Source: Symbiodinium microadriaticum (lineage: Eukaryota; Sar; Dinophyceae; Suessiales; Symbiodiniaceae). From it: a stretch of 64,000 nt of DNA. Numbering within the stretch: the stretch's first letter is position 1; every line of letters starts with the position of its first letter. A program made the position numbers and the translations under genes. The notes beneath the pieces were generated by a model. It saw only the letters and a list, made by a program, of their open reading frames with translations. It ran no database searches and was not told where the DNA came from. The stretch spans positions 461,563-525,562 of the forward strand of contig LSRX01000133.1 in assembly GCA_001939145.1 (NCBI GenBank). The letters run 5' to 3'. This document shows positions 21,123 to 33,509 of the stretch, in pieces.

Positions 21123-22170
21123 GAAAAAGAGAAAGAGAAAGAGAAAGAGAAAGAGAAAGAGAAAGAGAAAGAGAAAGAGAAAGAGAAAGAGAAAGAGAAA
21201 GAGAAAGAGAAAGAGAAAGAGAAAGAGAAAGAGAAAGAGAAAGAGAAAGAGAAAGAGAAAGAGAAAGAGAAAGAGAAAGAGAAAGAGAAAGAGAAAGAGA
21301 AAGAGAAAGAGAAAGAGAAAGAGAAAGAGAAAGAGAAAGAGAAAGAGAAAGAGAAAGAGAAAGAGAAAGAGAAAGAGAAAGAGAAAGAGAAAGAGAAAGA
21401 GAAAGAGAAAGAGAAAGAGAAAGAGAAAGAGAAAGAGAAAGAGAAAGAGAAAGAGAAAGAGAAAGAGAAAGAGAAAGAGAAAGAGAAAGAGAAAGAGAAA
21501 GAGAAAGAGAAAGAGAAAGAGAAAGAGAAAGAGAAAGAGAAAGAGAAAGAGAAAGAGAAAGAGAAAGAGAAAGAGAAAGAGAAAGAGAAAGAGAAAGAGA
21601 AAGAGAAAGAGAAAGAGAAAGAGAAAGAGAAAGAGAAAGAGAAAGAGAAAGAGAAAGAGAAAGAGAAAGAGAAAGAGAAAGAGAAAGAGAAAGAGAAAGA
21701 GAAAGAGAAAGAGAAAGAGAAAGAGAAAGAGAAAGAGAAAGAGAAAGAGAAAGAGAAAGAGAAAGAGAAAGAGAAAGAGAAAGAGAAAGAGAAAGAGAAA
21801 GAGAAAGAGAAAGAGAAAGAGAAAGAGAAAGAGAAAGAGAAAGAGAAAGAGAAAGAGAAAGAGAAAGAGAAAGAGAAAGAGAAAGAGAAAGAGAAAGAGA
21901 AAGAGAAAGAGAAAGAGAAAGAGAAAGAGAAAGAGAAAGAGAAAGAGAAAGAGAAAGAGAAAGAGAAAGAGAAAGAGAAAGAGAAAGAGAAAGAGAAAGA
22001 GAAAGAGAAAGAGAAAGAGAAAGAGAAAGAGAAAGAGAAAGAGAAAGAGAAAGAGAAAGAGAAAGAGAAAGAGAAAGAGAAAGAGAAAGAGAAAGAGAAA
22101 GAGAAAGAGAAAGAGAAAGAGAAAGAGAAAGAGAAAGAGAAAGAGAAAGAGAAAGAGAAAGAGAAAGAGA
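21123..22170. repeat. Perfect hexanucleotide array (AAAGAG)n, about 174 units
   Basis: About 1.05 kb of uninterrupted GAGAAA units ending at a single N. In one frame it gives a (KE)n polypeptide and on the other strand (FS)n; neither is a credible protein. The real length is unknown because the N marks a join. Confidence 0.97.
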
Positions 22171-22171
22171 N
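22171..22171. other. Single-N join
   Basis: One N separates the hexamer array from a MITE. It probably marks a contig join of unknown size. Confidence 0.8.
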
Positions 22172-22173
22172 TA

Positions 22174-22267
22174 TACCCATAGGCCCCTAAGTAGTTCTTT
22201 TTCGTGGTTTATCTTTAGAATCCTCTAAGGTAATCCGAAAAAGGAACCACTAAGGGGCCCATGGGTA
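22174..22267. mobile_element. 94-bp MITE, copy 4
   Basis: TACCCATAGGCCCCTAAGTA to TAAGGGGCCCATGGGTA. It starts two bases after the single N, so the join may have been made inside or at the edge of a repeat. Confidence 0.85.
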
Positions 22268-22387
22268 GAAAGTATAGGGCCGAAGCCTCTATGGCATGGA
22301 GATATTGAGTTCCGGATCTGGAGTGTCGGGAGTGCTTGAGTGGCATCGAGCGATTCATGCCGCCGGGGGTCGCTTCTTTTTTGGTTC

Positions 22388-22516
22388 AGCAGCTTAACTA
22401 AAAATCCCAAAAACTGATTTTTAGTTAAGCAGCTTACCTAAAAATCCAAAAAACGGATTTTGAGTTAAGCAGCTAAACTAAAAATCCAAAACATGAATTT
22501 AGAGTTCAGCAGCTTA
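22388..22516. repeat. 40-bp tandem repeat of hairpin units (3.2 copies)
   Basis: Units start AGCAGCTTAACTAAAAATCC at 22388, 22428, 22468 and 22508. Each unit is itself an inverted repeat (AACTAAAAATCC with GGATTTTTAGTT). Confidence 0.9.
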
Positions 22517-23700
22517 ATTGGGAGAGGGGAGGGGGGCCACCCGCGCCTGCCACACACCCACCCACCCGCATCAACCCTCCAACACCCCTGACCCCTCAAC
22601 GCTCACCAAGCACCCATACCCCACACCCAACTGCACCCCTAAACCCTCACCCCGGAACTAAACCCCAAAACCCTACACCCTACCCTACATTTTGAGCACC
22701 CCGCGGGGGAGGGGAGGTCCCTAAACCCTACTTCCCGGGAGACAGTGAACTGCGATCCCATTTACAGCTCAATCCTGCCAGACACCTCTCGAAGCTGAAC
22801 TCTCGCCATGGTGACGGATACTTCATACTGCCGGAAGGGTTTAGGTGTTTTAGGGCTCGACTTTAGGGTTTAGGGTTAGAGGGTTTTGTACATTTGCAGA
22901 TTCTCTACTCGGTCTCATGATCTTACTACTGTCAGTTGTTTCGTCAGCTAGGACTGCTTCGTTCCGGCTGGAGCACTGTGTTCAGACTCAACCACGGCTG
23001 CAAGTATGACCCCAGCCCCAGCGTAGGTTCCCGCATCCCCACAACTTCCTGAACCTGAAAGCTTTACAGATTTCATGCGATTAAGCCACGGCTACATCCT
23101 ACCCAGAGAGCTAAATGAGGAATAGGCCTTCCAGCACTAATGAAAGGGTACCGGGCTCTCCTCATGAGACAACTCTTTAATTTTGGCAAATTGTGCGAAA
23201 AAATTACCGAAACCGAGGCCCTAAACCCCCTTAAATCCTATACCCCAACCCTGTGAAAAATACCGAAACAGAGCCCTAAGCCCTCTTAAATCCTATACCC
23301 CAACCCACGCCCTATCCCGGGGCCAGGTCATACCCGTTGTGCGGGGCTGGGCCCCAGACTACTCGGCCTTCGTCGTCACGCAGTGGAATCTCGATTCTAT
23401 ATAGTTTAGGGTTTAGGGGTCCTTTAAAGGGATCTACAGGGATGCTAGGCTTCCTTTAAAGGATTCTATAAAGATGTGTGTGAAGGTTGAGGGTTTAGGG
23501 TTTATATAGTTTAGGGTTTAGGGTTTCAGGGTCTCAGGGTTTAGGGTTTCAGGGTTTAGGGTTTAGGGTGTGAGGGTTCAGGATGTTAGCTGTGCTTCAA
23601 GGGTTTAGGGTTTAGGCTGTGCTTCAAGGGGGGAAAACGGATTTCGGAGTTACATGGCATTTCGTGGTGTTTTCGGCTTTGGCGGCTTCGTGTTTAGCGG
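22517..23700. other. Intergenic repeat region
   Basis: C-rich ACCC-type tract at 22540-22690, then degenerate telomere-like units. A diverged direct repeat (CCTAAACCCCCTTAAATCCT and its copy) lies at 23218-23300, and TTTAGGG units at 23402-23560. No gene is seen. Confidence 0.5.
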
Positions 23701-24161
23701 TTTCAGAGTGGTTCTGTGCTTGGGGCAGCGGGTAGAGGCCACGAACTCTGTTCCTTTTCTCAAGACTTGACGCAACAAGAGCCCTTGCACCTACCGTGGA
23801 GAGCAGGCGCGCAGGTCCCTTGCCGCAGCTGTTCGTGGCGTCCGCCTCAGAGAGGCTCCTGGTCAATGCTCTGCAAAGACCGGCTCGGCTATACGGGTGC
23901 CCAGGCACCGACAGAAAGGAGCCTGCAGAAACTGCAAACTCACTCCTATGCACACACAGAAATATTCGACATCACGTTGTTGGCATGCTTCGTCAACCCA
24001 GTAACGAAAAACATGCGAGGCAGCCATACAAAATGCCAATCATCAAGAAAACTGCGTCCCGAGCTCGAAAATTCTCTAGTGAGATGCAAGCACGGAAACG
24101 AGCCAATGCAACTGCATGACATGGACTGTACTTCAGATCATGCACTTAGAAAACCAAAAAC

Positions 24162-24884
24162 ATGCAAGCCAGCAAAACAGGACATGGAGACTACTCCTGC
24201 AATGCCACGTGTGAAAGTAAAAGAGCCCGACTATCGCCTCAGAAGCGCTTGAGGAATGAGCTCAGTCCCTCGCCACTGCAGCCACAGCGCCACCCGCAGC
24301 AGCAGCCAGCGCCTCTGCACTCGTTCACTTGGAGCACCACCACTGCAGCCGCAGCGCCACCTACAGCAGCAGCCAGTGCCCCTGCACTCGTTCTTCGCCT
24401 GGAGCACCAGAAAGTGCACGACCGCATGGGAAGTAGGAACTTCCCACAGCGCCCTTCCAAGCACACGTTGGTGTGGACGTCCAAAGTGTCCACAGCAGGC
24501 CCCCTGCACCTGCACACTTGTATGCTGCCGACAAGCAGCCACATCTCTGACCGAAAGGTCCCACGTTTGACCGAAAAGGTCCAACCACACATCTGCGATC
24601 TCCATGAAGCTCACTTTCGCATGACGAAGCCTCCCACGAAAACCAAAACTCCGGCCTCCGATGCAAGGGCAAAGGCTGATAGCCCTGACTCAAGCCACCG
24701 GGCGTACCGCTCAAGCCCAGATGCCCAGTCCAGGCGAACTTCCGTCTACAGTGACGAGTCGAGCACCAGCGTGTTGCCGCAAAGGAGCCCAGCGCCCAGT
24801 CCACGTAGAAAACTTCCTCACCAGAAAACAAGCCATCGCACAAAACTCGTCGTTCTTGCCATGCCAACCAGGAGCGGCCGATGA
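24162..24884 (+). CDS. Possible hypothetical protein or exon (240 aa)
   Basis: An open frame in a repeat-poor island (about 23.6-25.1 kb). The protein is rich in Ser, Pro, Arg and His, with a basic tail (PSPRRKLPHQKTSHRTK), like a disordered regulatory protein. Part of it is made by a 67-bp tandem duplication. Frames also stay open on the minus strand (24231-24614, 24361-24939), so the coding strand is uncertain. No domain is recognised. Confidence 0.2.
   Translation: MQASKTGHGDYSCNATCESKRARLSPQKRLRNELSPSPLQPQRHPQQQPAPLHSFTWSTTTAAAAPPTAAASAPALVLRLEHQKVHDRMGSRNFPQRPSKHTLVWTSKVSTAGPLHLHTCMLPTSSHISDRKVPRLTEKVQPHICDLHEAHFRMTKPPTKTKTPASDARAKADSPDSSHRAYRSSPDAQSRRTSVYSDESSTSVLPQRSPAPSPRRKLPHQKTSHRTKLVVLAMPTRSGR
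24273..24409. repeat. Two-copy 67-bp tandem duplication
   Basis: The segment starting CCACTGCAGCCACAGCGCCA at 24273 recurs at 24340 with a few substitutions and a small insertion. It is rich in CAGCAGCAG. Confidence 0.8.
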
Positions 24885-25198
24885 CAAAACACATCACAGC
24901 CCAGCTAGGTGACTCGATGTGTCTCACTGCGGTGCCCACACCGTGGGCGCACGTTGGTTCGTCTAAGAGTTCACGTCAGAAAGGCGCCGACAAAGCACCA
25001 GCACGTCCGAACCATGTTCGCAAGGAGTCCTAGCTACCCCTTCCCAGCCTGGATCGCGTGGAGATCCGGTTCGAGCCCAGGCTACTCTGTTCCTTTTCCG
25101 TTTTTCTGAAGAGACCCAGATTTCTGGTTTTGCGGTCTGCCGCCTAGAGGTTGCTGTATCAGTACTACAAGGAAAACAGTTTGACCAGCTAAGCCACA

Positions 25199-25260
25199 TG
25201 GGTGGTCCTCTAAATTCGGGTCCCTGCACTAAAAGGCACACTACTTTAGGGAACGACACC
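25199..25260. mobile_element. Short palindromic element related to 14662-14760
   Basis: TGGGTGGTCCTCTAAATTCGGG and TACTTTAGGGAACGACACC form imperfect inverted arms. The centre has lost the CGTAC core. Confidence 0.4.
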
Positions 25261-25624
25261 TATTTCAATGCTGAACTGTGGACCCCAGAGTCCTAAACTT
25301 ACGACCTGCAGATGCATCAGTTGTACTGTCTGCCACATGTCGACAAGAAACCATGATCGCGGTGAAAACCACAGCCAACAATAGAGCGGAAACAATGCTC
25401 AAACACCTTAGCAGCCTTACCAAGAACTAAACCCTAAACTCCTACTAAGCCCTAAACCCCTATAAGCCCCACACCCTAGCTAAACCCCTAAACCCAAACT
25501 AAACCCTAAACCCCCAAGCCCTCAACACTTCGGAGCCACGCCAGGAACGTGGCACAGTGCTTCTGGCGGTTCGGCTCCGTGGAGGTACCGAAGAAGGACG
25601 CTCCAACCTTTTCGGCGGTACTTC

Positions 25625-25845
25625 GGGCTTTAGGCTTTAGGGTTTAGGGGTTTTGGGGGTTTAGGGTTCAGGGTTTAGGGTTTAGGGGTTTAGGGGTTTA
25701 GGGTGTTAGGGTGTTAGGGTTTAGGGGTTTAGGGGTCTAGGCGTTTAGGGTTTGGGGTTTTGGGGCTTTGGGGGTTTAGGCTGTAGGCTTTAGGGGTTTA
25801 GGGTTTAGGGTTTAGGGTATAGGGTTTAGGGTTTAGGGCTTACGG
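25625..25845 (+). repeat. TTTAGGG array
   Basis: About 220 bp of G-strand telomere-like units with GGGTGTTAGGG and GGGGTTTTGGGG variants. Confidence 0.85.
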
Positions 25846-26723
25846 CAGATGGACAACTTTCTACAGTATCCACCGCGAAAGCATGCATGATGCTGACCAC
25901 GGGGTTTAGGAGGATGAGGAACACACCACAATTCCATACTTAAACTATTGCAGGAACTTGCCCATCAACAGTAGCCCCACCAACTGAAATACCCTAACCT
26001 CAGTAAACCTTTACGATCCTCCAAAAACCTTGAAACCCTGGCGACCCTAAATCCCCAAAAGCCATTCCACCATCATGTAATGATATGAATGCATGTGTAT
26101 ATCGTGAAAAGGCGGTATGCTAACTTGTAATAATGAACCTGGAGTTGACTTTCACTCTCTCAGTGCCAGTCATCATTGGTGAACCATGTGGAGCTGCAAA
26201 CATTTCGCTCGGTGCTTCTTCATACCTCATTGCAATATCGTAAGTCAAGATCCATCTATGTGTAGTACTGCAGCTTCAAAGGCTTCTTCGATTGGATGTT
26301 CACCATTTTGTGGCTCCTTAGACCCTGACCCGCCTAAATCGCAGCTTCCTAGAGGATGAGAAGAAGGGTCCGCCGAGTTGGAAAAGCAGCTCTTCCCAAG
26401 AGCAGCAGCACATCTTCCGACTGCCCAACTGTACGCCGCTTGGCCCGTTTTGCGGGTTGGCGCTCCGGGCTTTTGGTGTCTTGGGCTTTTCGGGCTTCGG
26501 GGCTGGAGGGCTCTGGTCATTGCTTCACCTCTTTCAGGTGTACTTGTCTGCCTATACTTGTAGCTGAATCTGGCAGTTTCAGGGGAACTGGTGTAACTTC
26601 TTTGGGGGATCGCTTTGATTCGGACAGTAGCAAACAATTTGTGCTGTTGTTCGGGCTCCCTCTCTGATTTTCTGAAACCCCGATATTTAGAATTAGGTCT
26701 CTGTCTGTATGTAACTATGCCAA

Positions 26724-26867
26724 CTACTCACATATATATATATATATATATATGTCTATATATATATATATGTCTGTATATATATATGTATATATATATA
26801 TACATATGTATGTATATATATATATATATGTATATATACACACATGTATATGCATATGTATATGTGC

Positions 26868-26898
<31 letters not shown>

Positions 26899-26936
26899 TG
26901 TATGTATGTATGTATGTATATATATATATATATATC
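26724..26936. repeat. TATA/TATG microsatellite
   Basis: (TA)n with CATA interruptions, then (TGTA)n from about 26872 to 26918, then (TA)n. IYIYIY and VCMYVCMY peptides read from it are artefacts. Confidence 0.95.
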
Positions 26937-27396
26937 ATCATCAACAACAACATCTTTTTCATCACCATTATCATCATATCTAATTCCACACATATGTGCT
27001 GGTAGAGCTGTTGCTTCTAGGAGAACTTAATCGACTCGAGCAGGCGCCCACTTCTGGGGTTGGAGTTTATAGGGTTTGGGTTTGGGTCTTAGGGCTTCGA
27101 GGGTTTAGGGTTTAGGGTTTGGGGGTTTAGGGTAGGGATTGTAGGGTTCCGTACTTAATATTTTAAAGGGTTAGGTAACCCGTTTTAAACGGGTTGAGTT
27201 TAGGCTTTCAAGGCTTGTAGGGCTTAAGGGTTTAAGGTTTTTGGAAACTGAAGCCCTAAACCCTAAACCCTAAGTCGTAAGCCGACACCGCAGAAAAGGC
27301 CCCGAACCCTAAACTCCACATCGGAAGTTTGGAGCGTAGGTTTCGCTTGTTCGGCTGCTCGGGAGGTTTCGGTGGGCTCACACGTGTAGCCAAAAA

Positions 27397-27462
27397 GACC
27401 TACATGTCTAGGGTTCCTTATTATGATTTCTATATGTAATTCCTGAAAAAGGTAGGTTTTTT
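27397..27462. mobile_element. AAGGTAGG inverted-repeat element, copy 1
   Basis: AAGACCTACATGTCTAGGGTTCC at the left, AAAAAGGTAGGTTTT at the right, interior ATTATGATTTCTATATGT. That interior is shared with the copies at 31578 and 32824. Confidence 0.55.
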
Positions 27463-28844
27463 GGGATTAGGGTTCCTTAGTGAATATTTTCAAGGGTTAG
27501 GTAAGCTCTCAAGAGTTCTACAAGCTTCTATAGGCTTTGTTTCGTCTAAACGGGTTAGGGCGAGATGGACTCTACTCACTACTCTGTAAAAAGTTTAAGG
27601 GCGTTATAGAGTTTAGGGGGTGTTTGGGCTTTCTGTTGTTTGACATTTGTAGGGCTTTGAGGCTGTAGGGTTTCAGTGTTTATGGTCCTTTGTGGGCTTT
27701 TGTTGGGTTTGGGCGCTCCATGATTGGAGCGTTGCTGATATGCCCTATGCGCTCCCTGCAATTGTGGGGTTTATGCACACCGAAATGCCTTTATGCAACA
27801 CACATCCCAAAGGTGGCACAAACAGCGTCCGGTTCAGTTTACATTCCAAACTTGGCTTCGCAACGGAGACTGCCAGAAGCACCTGAAGTCAGGAATCAGG
27901 GAAGTGCAGGAATAGCCGGGTATGGCGAACAAAAAAAATCCATAGCAGCAACCATACGAGCAGTAGTGTTAGCACTGCTGCTAATGTTCCTAATGCTTCG
28001 AGTGCTATGCCTGTGACGGATAAATAAGCTCGTGAAGGTTGAGCATACTAGCGCTTTTGCTGCTTTGCTTTATCATCACGACTTCAGCTATGATCGCCAT
28101 CGTCATCATTGCGCCCACCGATGCTACTGCCCCGTTTGCACTTTGCATAAATCATACAACCTCGAACCTTGAACCCCAATGCTATATTAGGAACTAAACT
28201 ATAAGACAAACTATACCTTATGGACCAGACCATATAGCATACTCTAGTATCCACTCTTGACTTTCCCCAAGGATTGATGAAGACTATGGGGACACCACGA
28301 CTTTCAGATCGTATGGGTCGGTGTCGGGCTCCTTGCAGACTTCAGCTGCATGGTCTCTGGTGCTGCTGGCGCTGGCGCTTGTTTCGTAGACTTTGAAGGG
28401 TTTGCAGTGTTGTAGGAGCACGGTCAGTTTTCAATGTTGCGGTAGATTCCTGCCTGATAAGTAGTACTATTTCTTAGGGCTTACTATACTCCTCGAAATT
28501 GTCAAGGCCTCCAGTGGGGCTTCGATGTTAGTGCTTGCAGCCGCGAGCCTGGATGTTGGTTCAGGCCATCACAAGGCTGTTTTTTGTTTTCTCTGCTCTG
28601 GCGCGAAGCTCCTTCGTAACCTCTTAAGCCCAAGGAAAGCCCAACCGAACCCAAAGAGTCCCTATAACCCTACTCGTAGCCAAAGCGTCCCTAAGCCCTA
28701 TAAACCCCAAGCCCCGTCTTGTTCTTTAGGGAAAAAGTCCCCAAGCCCTATAAGCCCTAAGCCCTGGCTTGTTCTTAGGGGCAAAAAGGCATCCAAGTAA
28801 GATCGAGCTCGAGCCCGAAGTAGAGGTGGGACTTTCCGACAGTT

Positions 28845-28999
28845 GGGAGTACCTTAGTTTGGCGGGGGTCCCTTATAATAAGGATCCTACTATTTTGGGG
28901 TCTCTTATAATAAGGATTGTACTATTTTGGGGGTATATTATAATAAGGATCCTACTATTTAGGGAATTCTATTAGGGTCCCCTATTTTCGGAAACCCCC
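28845..28999. mobile_element. GGATCCTACTATTT repeat-containing element, copy 1
   Basis: Ends in CCCCTATTTTCGGAAACCCCC and contains three internal repeats of TTATAATAAGGATCCTACTATTT-like sequence. The left end is less clear. Relatives lie at 38066-38218 and 57131-57210. Confidence 0.6.
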
Positions 29000-31577
29000 A
29001 GGTAGTGGAACCCGAGGGGGCATGTCCAAGACACTTCCCACGCCCCCTCTGGCCGTTTGGTGCTCTTGCTTAGACGGGTCTCAGGGTGTTAAAGAGTTTT
29101 TTTTTGTCAATAGTCTCGGTTTGGGGAGCTTTAGAGTGTAAGTTTAAGCTTGGATTCCTAGAGCCCTGTCTGACGGAGGCCCCATATCACAAAAGGCGTA
29201 TCAGAACTCCCTTCGGGTTTAGGACAAAGGTAGGGACTCCTTAGACCCTAAATGTCGAAACCAGAAGCCTTTAGCCTTTGGTTATTTCAAAAAAGAGCAC
29301 TGAGCTGGGCCGATCCGGGAAAGTCGCAGGGAGTCTACGGAAGGCCTCGAAAGTGTCAGCAGAGAGGTATAGGGTTTAGGGTTCCTTTAAGGGATTAATA
29401 GGGGTTTCGGGTTTAGGGCTTCGGGCTTAAACCTTAAACCCCAAGTCCGGACTTACGGGTTAGTGGCTTAGGCCTAAAGCCTAAAGGCCCTAAAGTTTGG
29501 GGTTTAGGGTCGGAGGTTTGGGCTTTCGGGGTGTGGGGCTTTGGAGAGGTAGGGGCTTCTGGGCAGCAGGGAAGCTCCCTCCATCTACAACCACAAGCAA
29601 GACCTAAACCCCAAACCCAGCTTTGAAGGTTTAGGTTTAGGGATGGCCCTCAAATTATTCTAAACTGCAAACCCTGTCAGAACCCCAAACCCTAGACTCT
29701 AGACCCCAAAAGCCCTTATCGCACAAGGGCTTCGGTCTCTCCTGATCTTAATCGTAGCAGCATTCGTATCTGCTGGGATTTGTTCAAGGTCCTGAAGATC
29801 AACGATACTTCAACCTTCAACCCTAATCCTTAATCCCTAAACCCTAACCGCCTCGAGTTGAGGTCTAGAGTCTATAGTCCATTGTTGACAAGTGCTATCG
29901 GTTTAGGGTTTAGGGTTTAGAGTCTTGCTGAGGGATTTAGGGCTCGGGCTCTGAAAATTTTGATTTTCCTAGGGGGTTTCAAGGAGAGTTTTTGACAGGC
30001 TGGCATGACACGAAACCCCCCCTTGATGAGGTTGATAAGGGTTTAGGGCCCCAAGTTTAGGGGGTTGGGGCAGCTTAGGCTTTCTTGCTCCTTCCTCGTG
30101 GAAAGTTAGGGTTTTGAGTTTGGGGCTTTGATTTTTTTACCTGTTCGTGCTAGATCGACACCCTCAACTCTTATCCGGTTGTGGTTGCGCAAGTTGTCAT
30201 TAGTGCTCTAGGTGTGGCATTTGGCAGTTCGGGTTTCCTGATTTAGGGGCCATCCGACTCCATGTGCGATGCGCGGAACATTTTATCTGGCATTCCAGGC
30301 CACTTCAAACGAGGTACCCCCGAGTTTTACGAACCCGCCATTTCCTGGATCTTGGGCCTTACATGAGAAGATAGAAATCTCAAGCCTACTACTTCCAAAA
30401 GGTTCCAGAAGCCTTTGTTGGGACCGATTACATTCGACACTACGCAAACCTAGACCCGCAACGCTAACCCTACCCCTAGACAAGTAGGCGTGGATGCCCC
30501 TTCAAGCTGAGCGGTCGGGGTTTGGGATCCGGGCGTGCTATTGGTTAGGACGGGGCCAGTGATTCAAAAAAAGTCTCGGGTTGGGCTTAGTAGGGTTTAG
30601 GGTTTCGGGTTTAGGGTTTAGGATTCTGCCTCCTAGATACTGAGCTGGGTTTTAGGGTTTAGGCAAGGTAGAAGGCATCGATTTGGTTCAACCATGTCCG
30701 GAATCCCCGAAAATCCCAATCTTTGAGACCCTGCTGGGAGGTTAGTCTCCAGCAAGCTCGAGTTCTAGATATCCCAAGGCAAAAACCTTGACCCCTATCT
30801 GAATATCTTTGGACTTTGTCTTGGCGTGTTGTTTTATGGTTTGTTTTTTGGGAGTCCTTCGTCCCAAAACTCTCAAAACTCCTTCGTGCAAGATGCAAAC
30901 GCCGAAGCCTAAAAAACCCCTTGGTCAGACCTGCCTCTCGAACCCCCGGCCCTACCAGCTCAAGCCCTAAACCATAAACCCTAAACCTTAAACCCTAAAC
31001 CCTAAACCTTAAACCCTAAAACCTAAGCCTTATAAGCGCTAAACCCTAAACTCTAGACCGTAAACGACCCAAACCTAAACCCCCAAAGCCCCTAGACCTG
31101 AACCCCTTAAACCCTCACCCTCAGGCCCTACTGAGCTCAGAGGGCCCCTCCTCCCCCCCCTGCCTCGGGCCCGAGGGTTGGAAAGTTCAAGGAGCTGGAT
31201 CCGAATAGTAGGGTTTAGGGTTTCGGGGTTTAGGGGTTTAGGCTTTAGGGGTTTAGGCTTTAGGGTGATGTATAGTTGTTAAGTTATATAGCTTGAATAG
31301 AACTTCTATAAGAGGACAAATACTGTTATGAGGTGTATTCTAGCTGAACCCTGAACCCTAAACCCTGAACCCTGAATCCTGAACCCTAAACCCCAAACCC
31401 TAATACAGCTTCAAGCTTGGCTAAGCTTGATTCTTTTTTGGAGCTGAAGCACCGGAAAACTTCCTTCCCTGAGCTCCGATACTCAAGAACTCCTCTAGGG
31501 TTTATGGGGGTTTAGAGCTTAGGTTTTGTCCAAAAGAGCCGCTAGTAAACCTTACACAACCCTAAATGCCCAAACCC

Positions 31578-31648
31578 TACCTATAGCCGAAAAGATTTTT
31601 CGGTTCCATATTCTTATGGTTTCTATATGTTGTTCCTTAAGGTAGGTT
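31578..31648. mobile_element. AAGGTAGG inverted-repeat element, copy 2
   Basis: CTACCTATAGCC at the left, CCTTAAGGTAGGTTT at the right, shared interior TTATGGTTTCTATATGT. Confidence 0.5.
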
Positions 31649-31979
31649 TATGGGCCGCAGGTAAACCCTCAACAAAGCACCTTGTGAGCCGGTCTGGGAT
31701 GCTGCCTCAGTGCTTGGGCCTCTGAAACTGTGCACCTAGTGACGGGCATGCAAAAAGGCAGCTTGAAAGATCTCTCAACCCTAAACCTTAAACCCCAAAC
31801 CCTAAACCACTAACCCTAAACCTTATAAACCCTGAACCTGAAGCCCTAAGCCCTAGGCTTCCGCGGCTTTGGCCTTAAGGGTGGTGGGTTCGCGGAGTAG
31901 TTCAGGGGAGGTGAGGGTTTGGGGAGTGAGCCTTCGGGTTTAAGGATTTCGGGGCTGAGGGTTCCCCCTGAGTCGCCAC

Positions 31980-32125
31980 GGTTTAGGGTTTTGGGTTTTG
32001 GGTTTTGGTTTAGGGTTTAGGGTTTAGGGTTTAAGGTTTAAGGTTCAGGGCTTTGGTTTAGGGTTTAGGGTTTAGGGTTTAAGGTTTAGGGTTTTGGTTT
32101 AGGGTTTAGGGTTTAGGGAGTTCCC
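31980..32125 (+). repeat. TTTAGGG array with TTTTGGG units
   Basis: Telomere-like units alternating with GGTTTTGGG. A block of about 60 bp (GGCTTTGGTTTAGGGTTTAGGG type) is repeated. Confidence 0.85.
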
Positions 32126-32284
32126 CTCCCCAAAGAGTACGGCACTCTACCTGTCGAGTTCCTACACTCTAAACCCTGAAGCCTACAGAGTTGGGAGGGA
32201 GATCTGTTTTCAAATTCAGGCCCACTCCCAATTGTCAACACGATCTGTAAGACGTGAGGCTCAGGTTTCGAGGTTCAAGCTCTA

Positions 32285-32445
32285 GTATCCCTAAACCCGA
32301 AACCCTTAAACCCCCAAACACCCAACTCCTAACTCTAAACCCCTAAACCCCTAAACCCTAAACCCCTAAAGCCTAAACCCCTAAACGCCAAAACCCTAAA
32401 CCCTAAACCACTGAGCCCCTGAACCCCTAAAGCCTAAACCCGAGG
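32285..32445 (-). repeat. CCCTAAA/CCCCTAAA array
   Basis: C-strand telomere-like units with scattered substitutions. Confidence 0.8.
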
Positions 32446-32823
32446 CTGACCGTAGTCCCTGAAACAGGTTTAGGGTTTGGGTTTGGGGGTGCTGGCCTTG
32501 TGGGTTTGAAGAGTGGGAACTTGTTCAGGCTACCTTAGATCGAGCGTAATTGGGGCTCTATAGGTGTGTTAGTTGAGGTTTACGCTCAAGTAGTTCTTCG
32601 TTTGGCCTGCAGCGGCTCGAAGATCCCAAAACCGCAAAGCCAAGCTTTCGGGTTGGGGTTTGCGTAGCCTTGTGCTGTTATCTAAGGGCTCTTTGCCCCA
32701 GTGTTGTGTTTTTGTGTTGGTTGGGTGTTCAGAAAGCCACGGAAGGACGAGCGAGGAAACGTTGCCATCAAGGCCGTGATGAGGCTTGGCCTCCATGCCT
32801 AAGCCCTAGCTGGACCCTAAAGA

Positions 32824-32884
32824 ACCTACCTTTTTGGGTTCCCGATTATGATTTCTTTATATTATGGTCCTTAAAAAGGTAGGT
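32824..32884. mobile_element. AAGGTAGG inverted-repeat element, copy 3
   Basis: ACCTACCTTTTTGGG at the left pairs with CTTAAAAAGGTAGGT at the right. Confidence 0.6.
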
Positions 32885-33509
32885 TATTAGGGGTTAAGGT
32901 AAGCCCTAAACCCTAAGCCCATGCTTAAGCCCGGATCAACTGAAGTCTCGGTCTCGGGTCTGCGGATAAGACTTGAAATTGAATACAGAGAGAAGAAAAA
33001 CAGCACAACTAATCCCGTCGAAAGCTCACTGTACTAGAAGCACCAGAAGCAAGGCACCTGCACGAAGCCTTCGGTTCAAAATTTTTGGGCTTTTGTGCTG
33101 CCCAGCGCCCAAACCAGTAGGCTTACCAGGGTTTAGGGTTTAGGGCTTGCTGACTTCCAGGACGGGCATACGCCAGTGCGAGATGCGGAGTCAGTCTTGA
33201 GGTAGGTCAGCCTGCTAGACTGGCTCCTACTGCAGGGCCAGCAGTACCCTAAGGCTCATGGACCCCCCATAGTGAAAGCCCAAACCTTAAGCCCGGACTT
33301 TCCCCTAGAAAGCCGACAAACAGCAATAAGAGCCTTAGGGTAGGTTTCACAAAACCCTAAACCCGAAGCAACACCCTCCTCGCTAGTCCTTTCCAACTTC
33401 TTCCAACGACCTGCAAGGCTCTTCCGTGATCTCAATCTCTCCCCTCGCAGCCGACAGGCCCTTCTGCGGGAAGCTAGGATGCTGGGATGGTGGGATGGGG
33501 TTCTAATTC

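Noticed and set aside
20982-22190. A 402-residue KEKEKE protein frame and its antisense FSFSFS counterpart
   Set aside because: Both are translations of a pure hexanucleotide array that ends at an N. There is no evidence of a start, domain or mixed composition.
22388-22516. CRISPR-like array (regular 40-bp spacing)
   Set aside because: The whole unit repeats without unique spacers, there are no cas genes, and the context is eukaryotic.
26615-27030. IYIYIY-rich frames on both strands
   Set aside because: They are products of a TA/TATG microsatellite.
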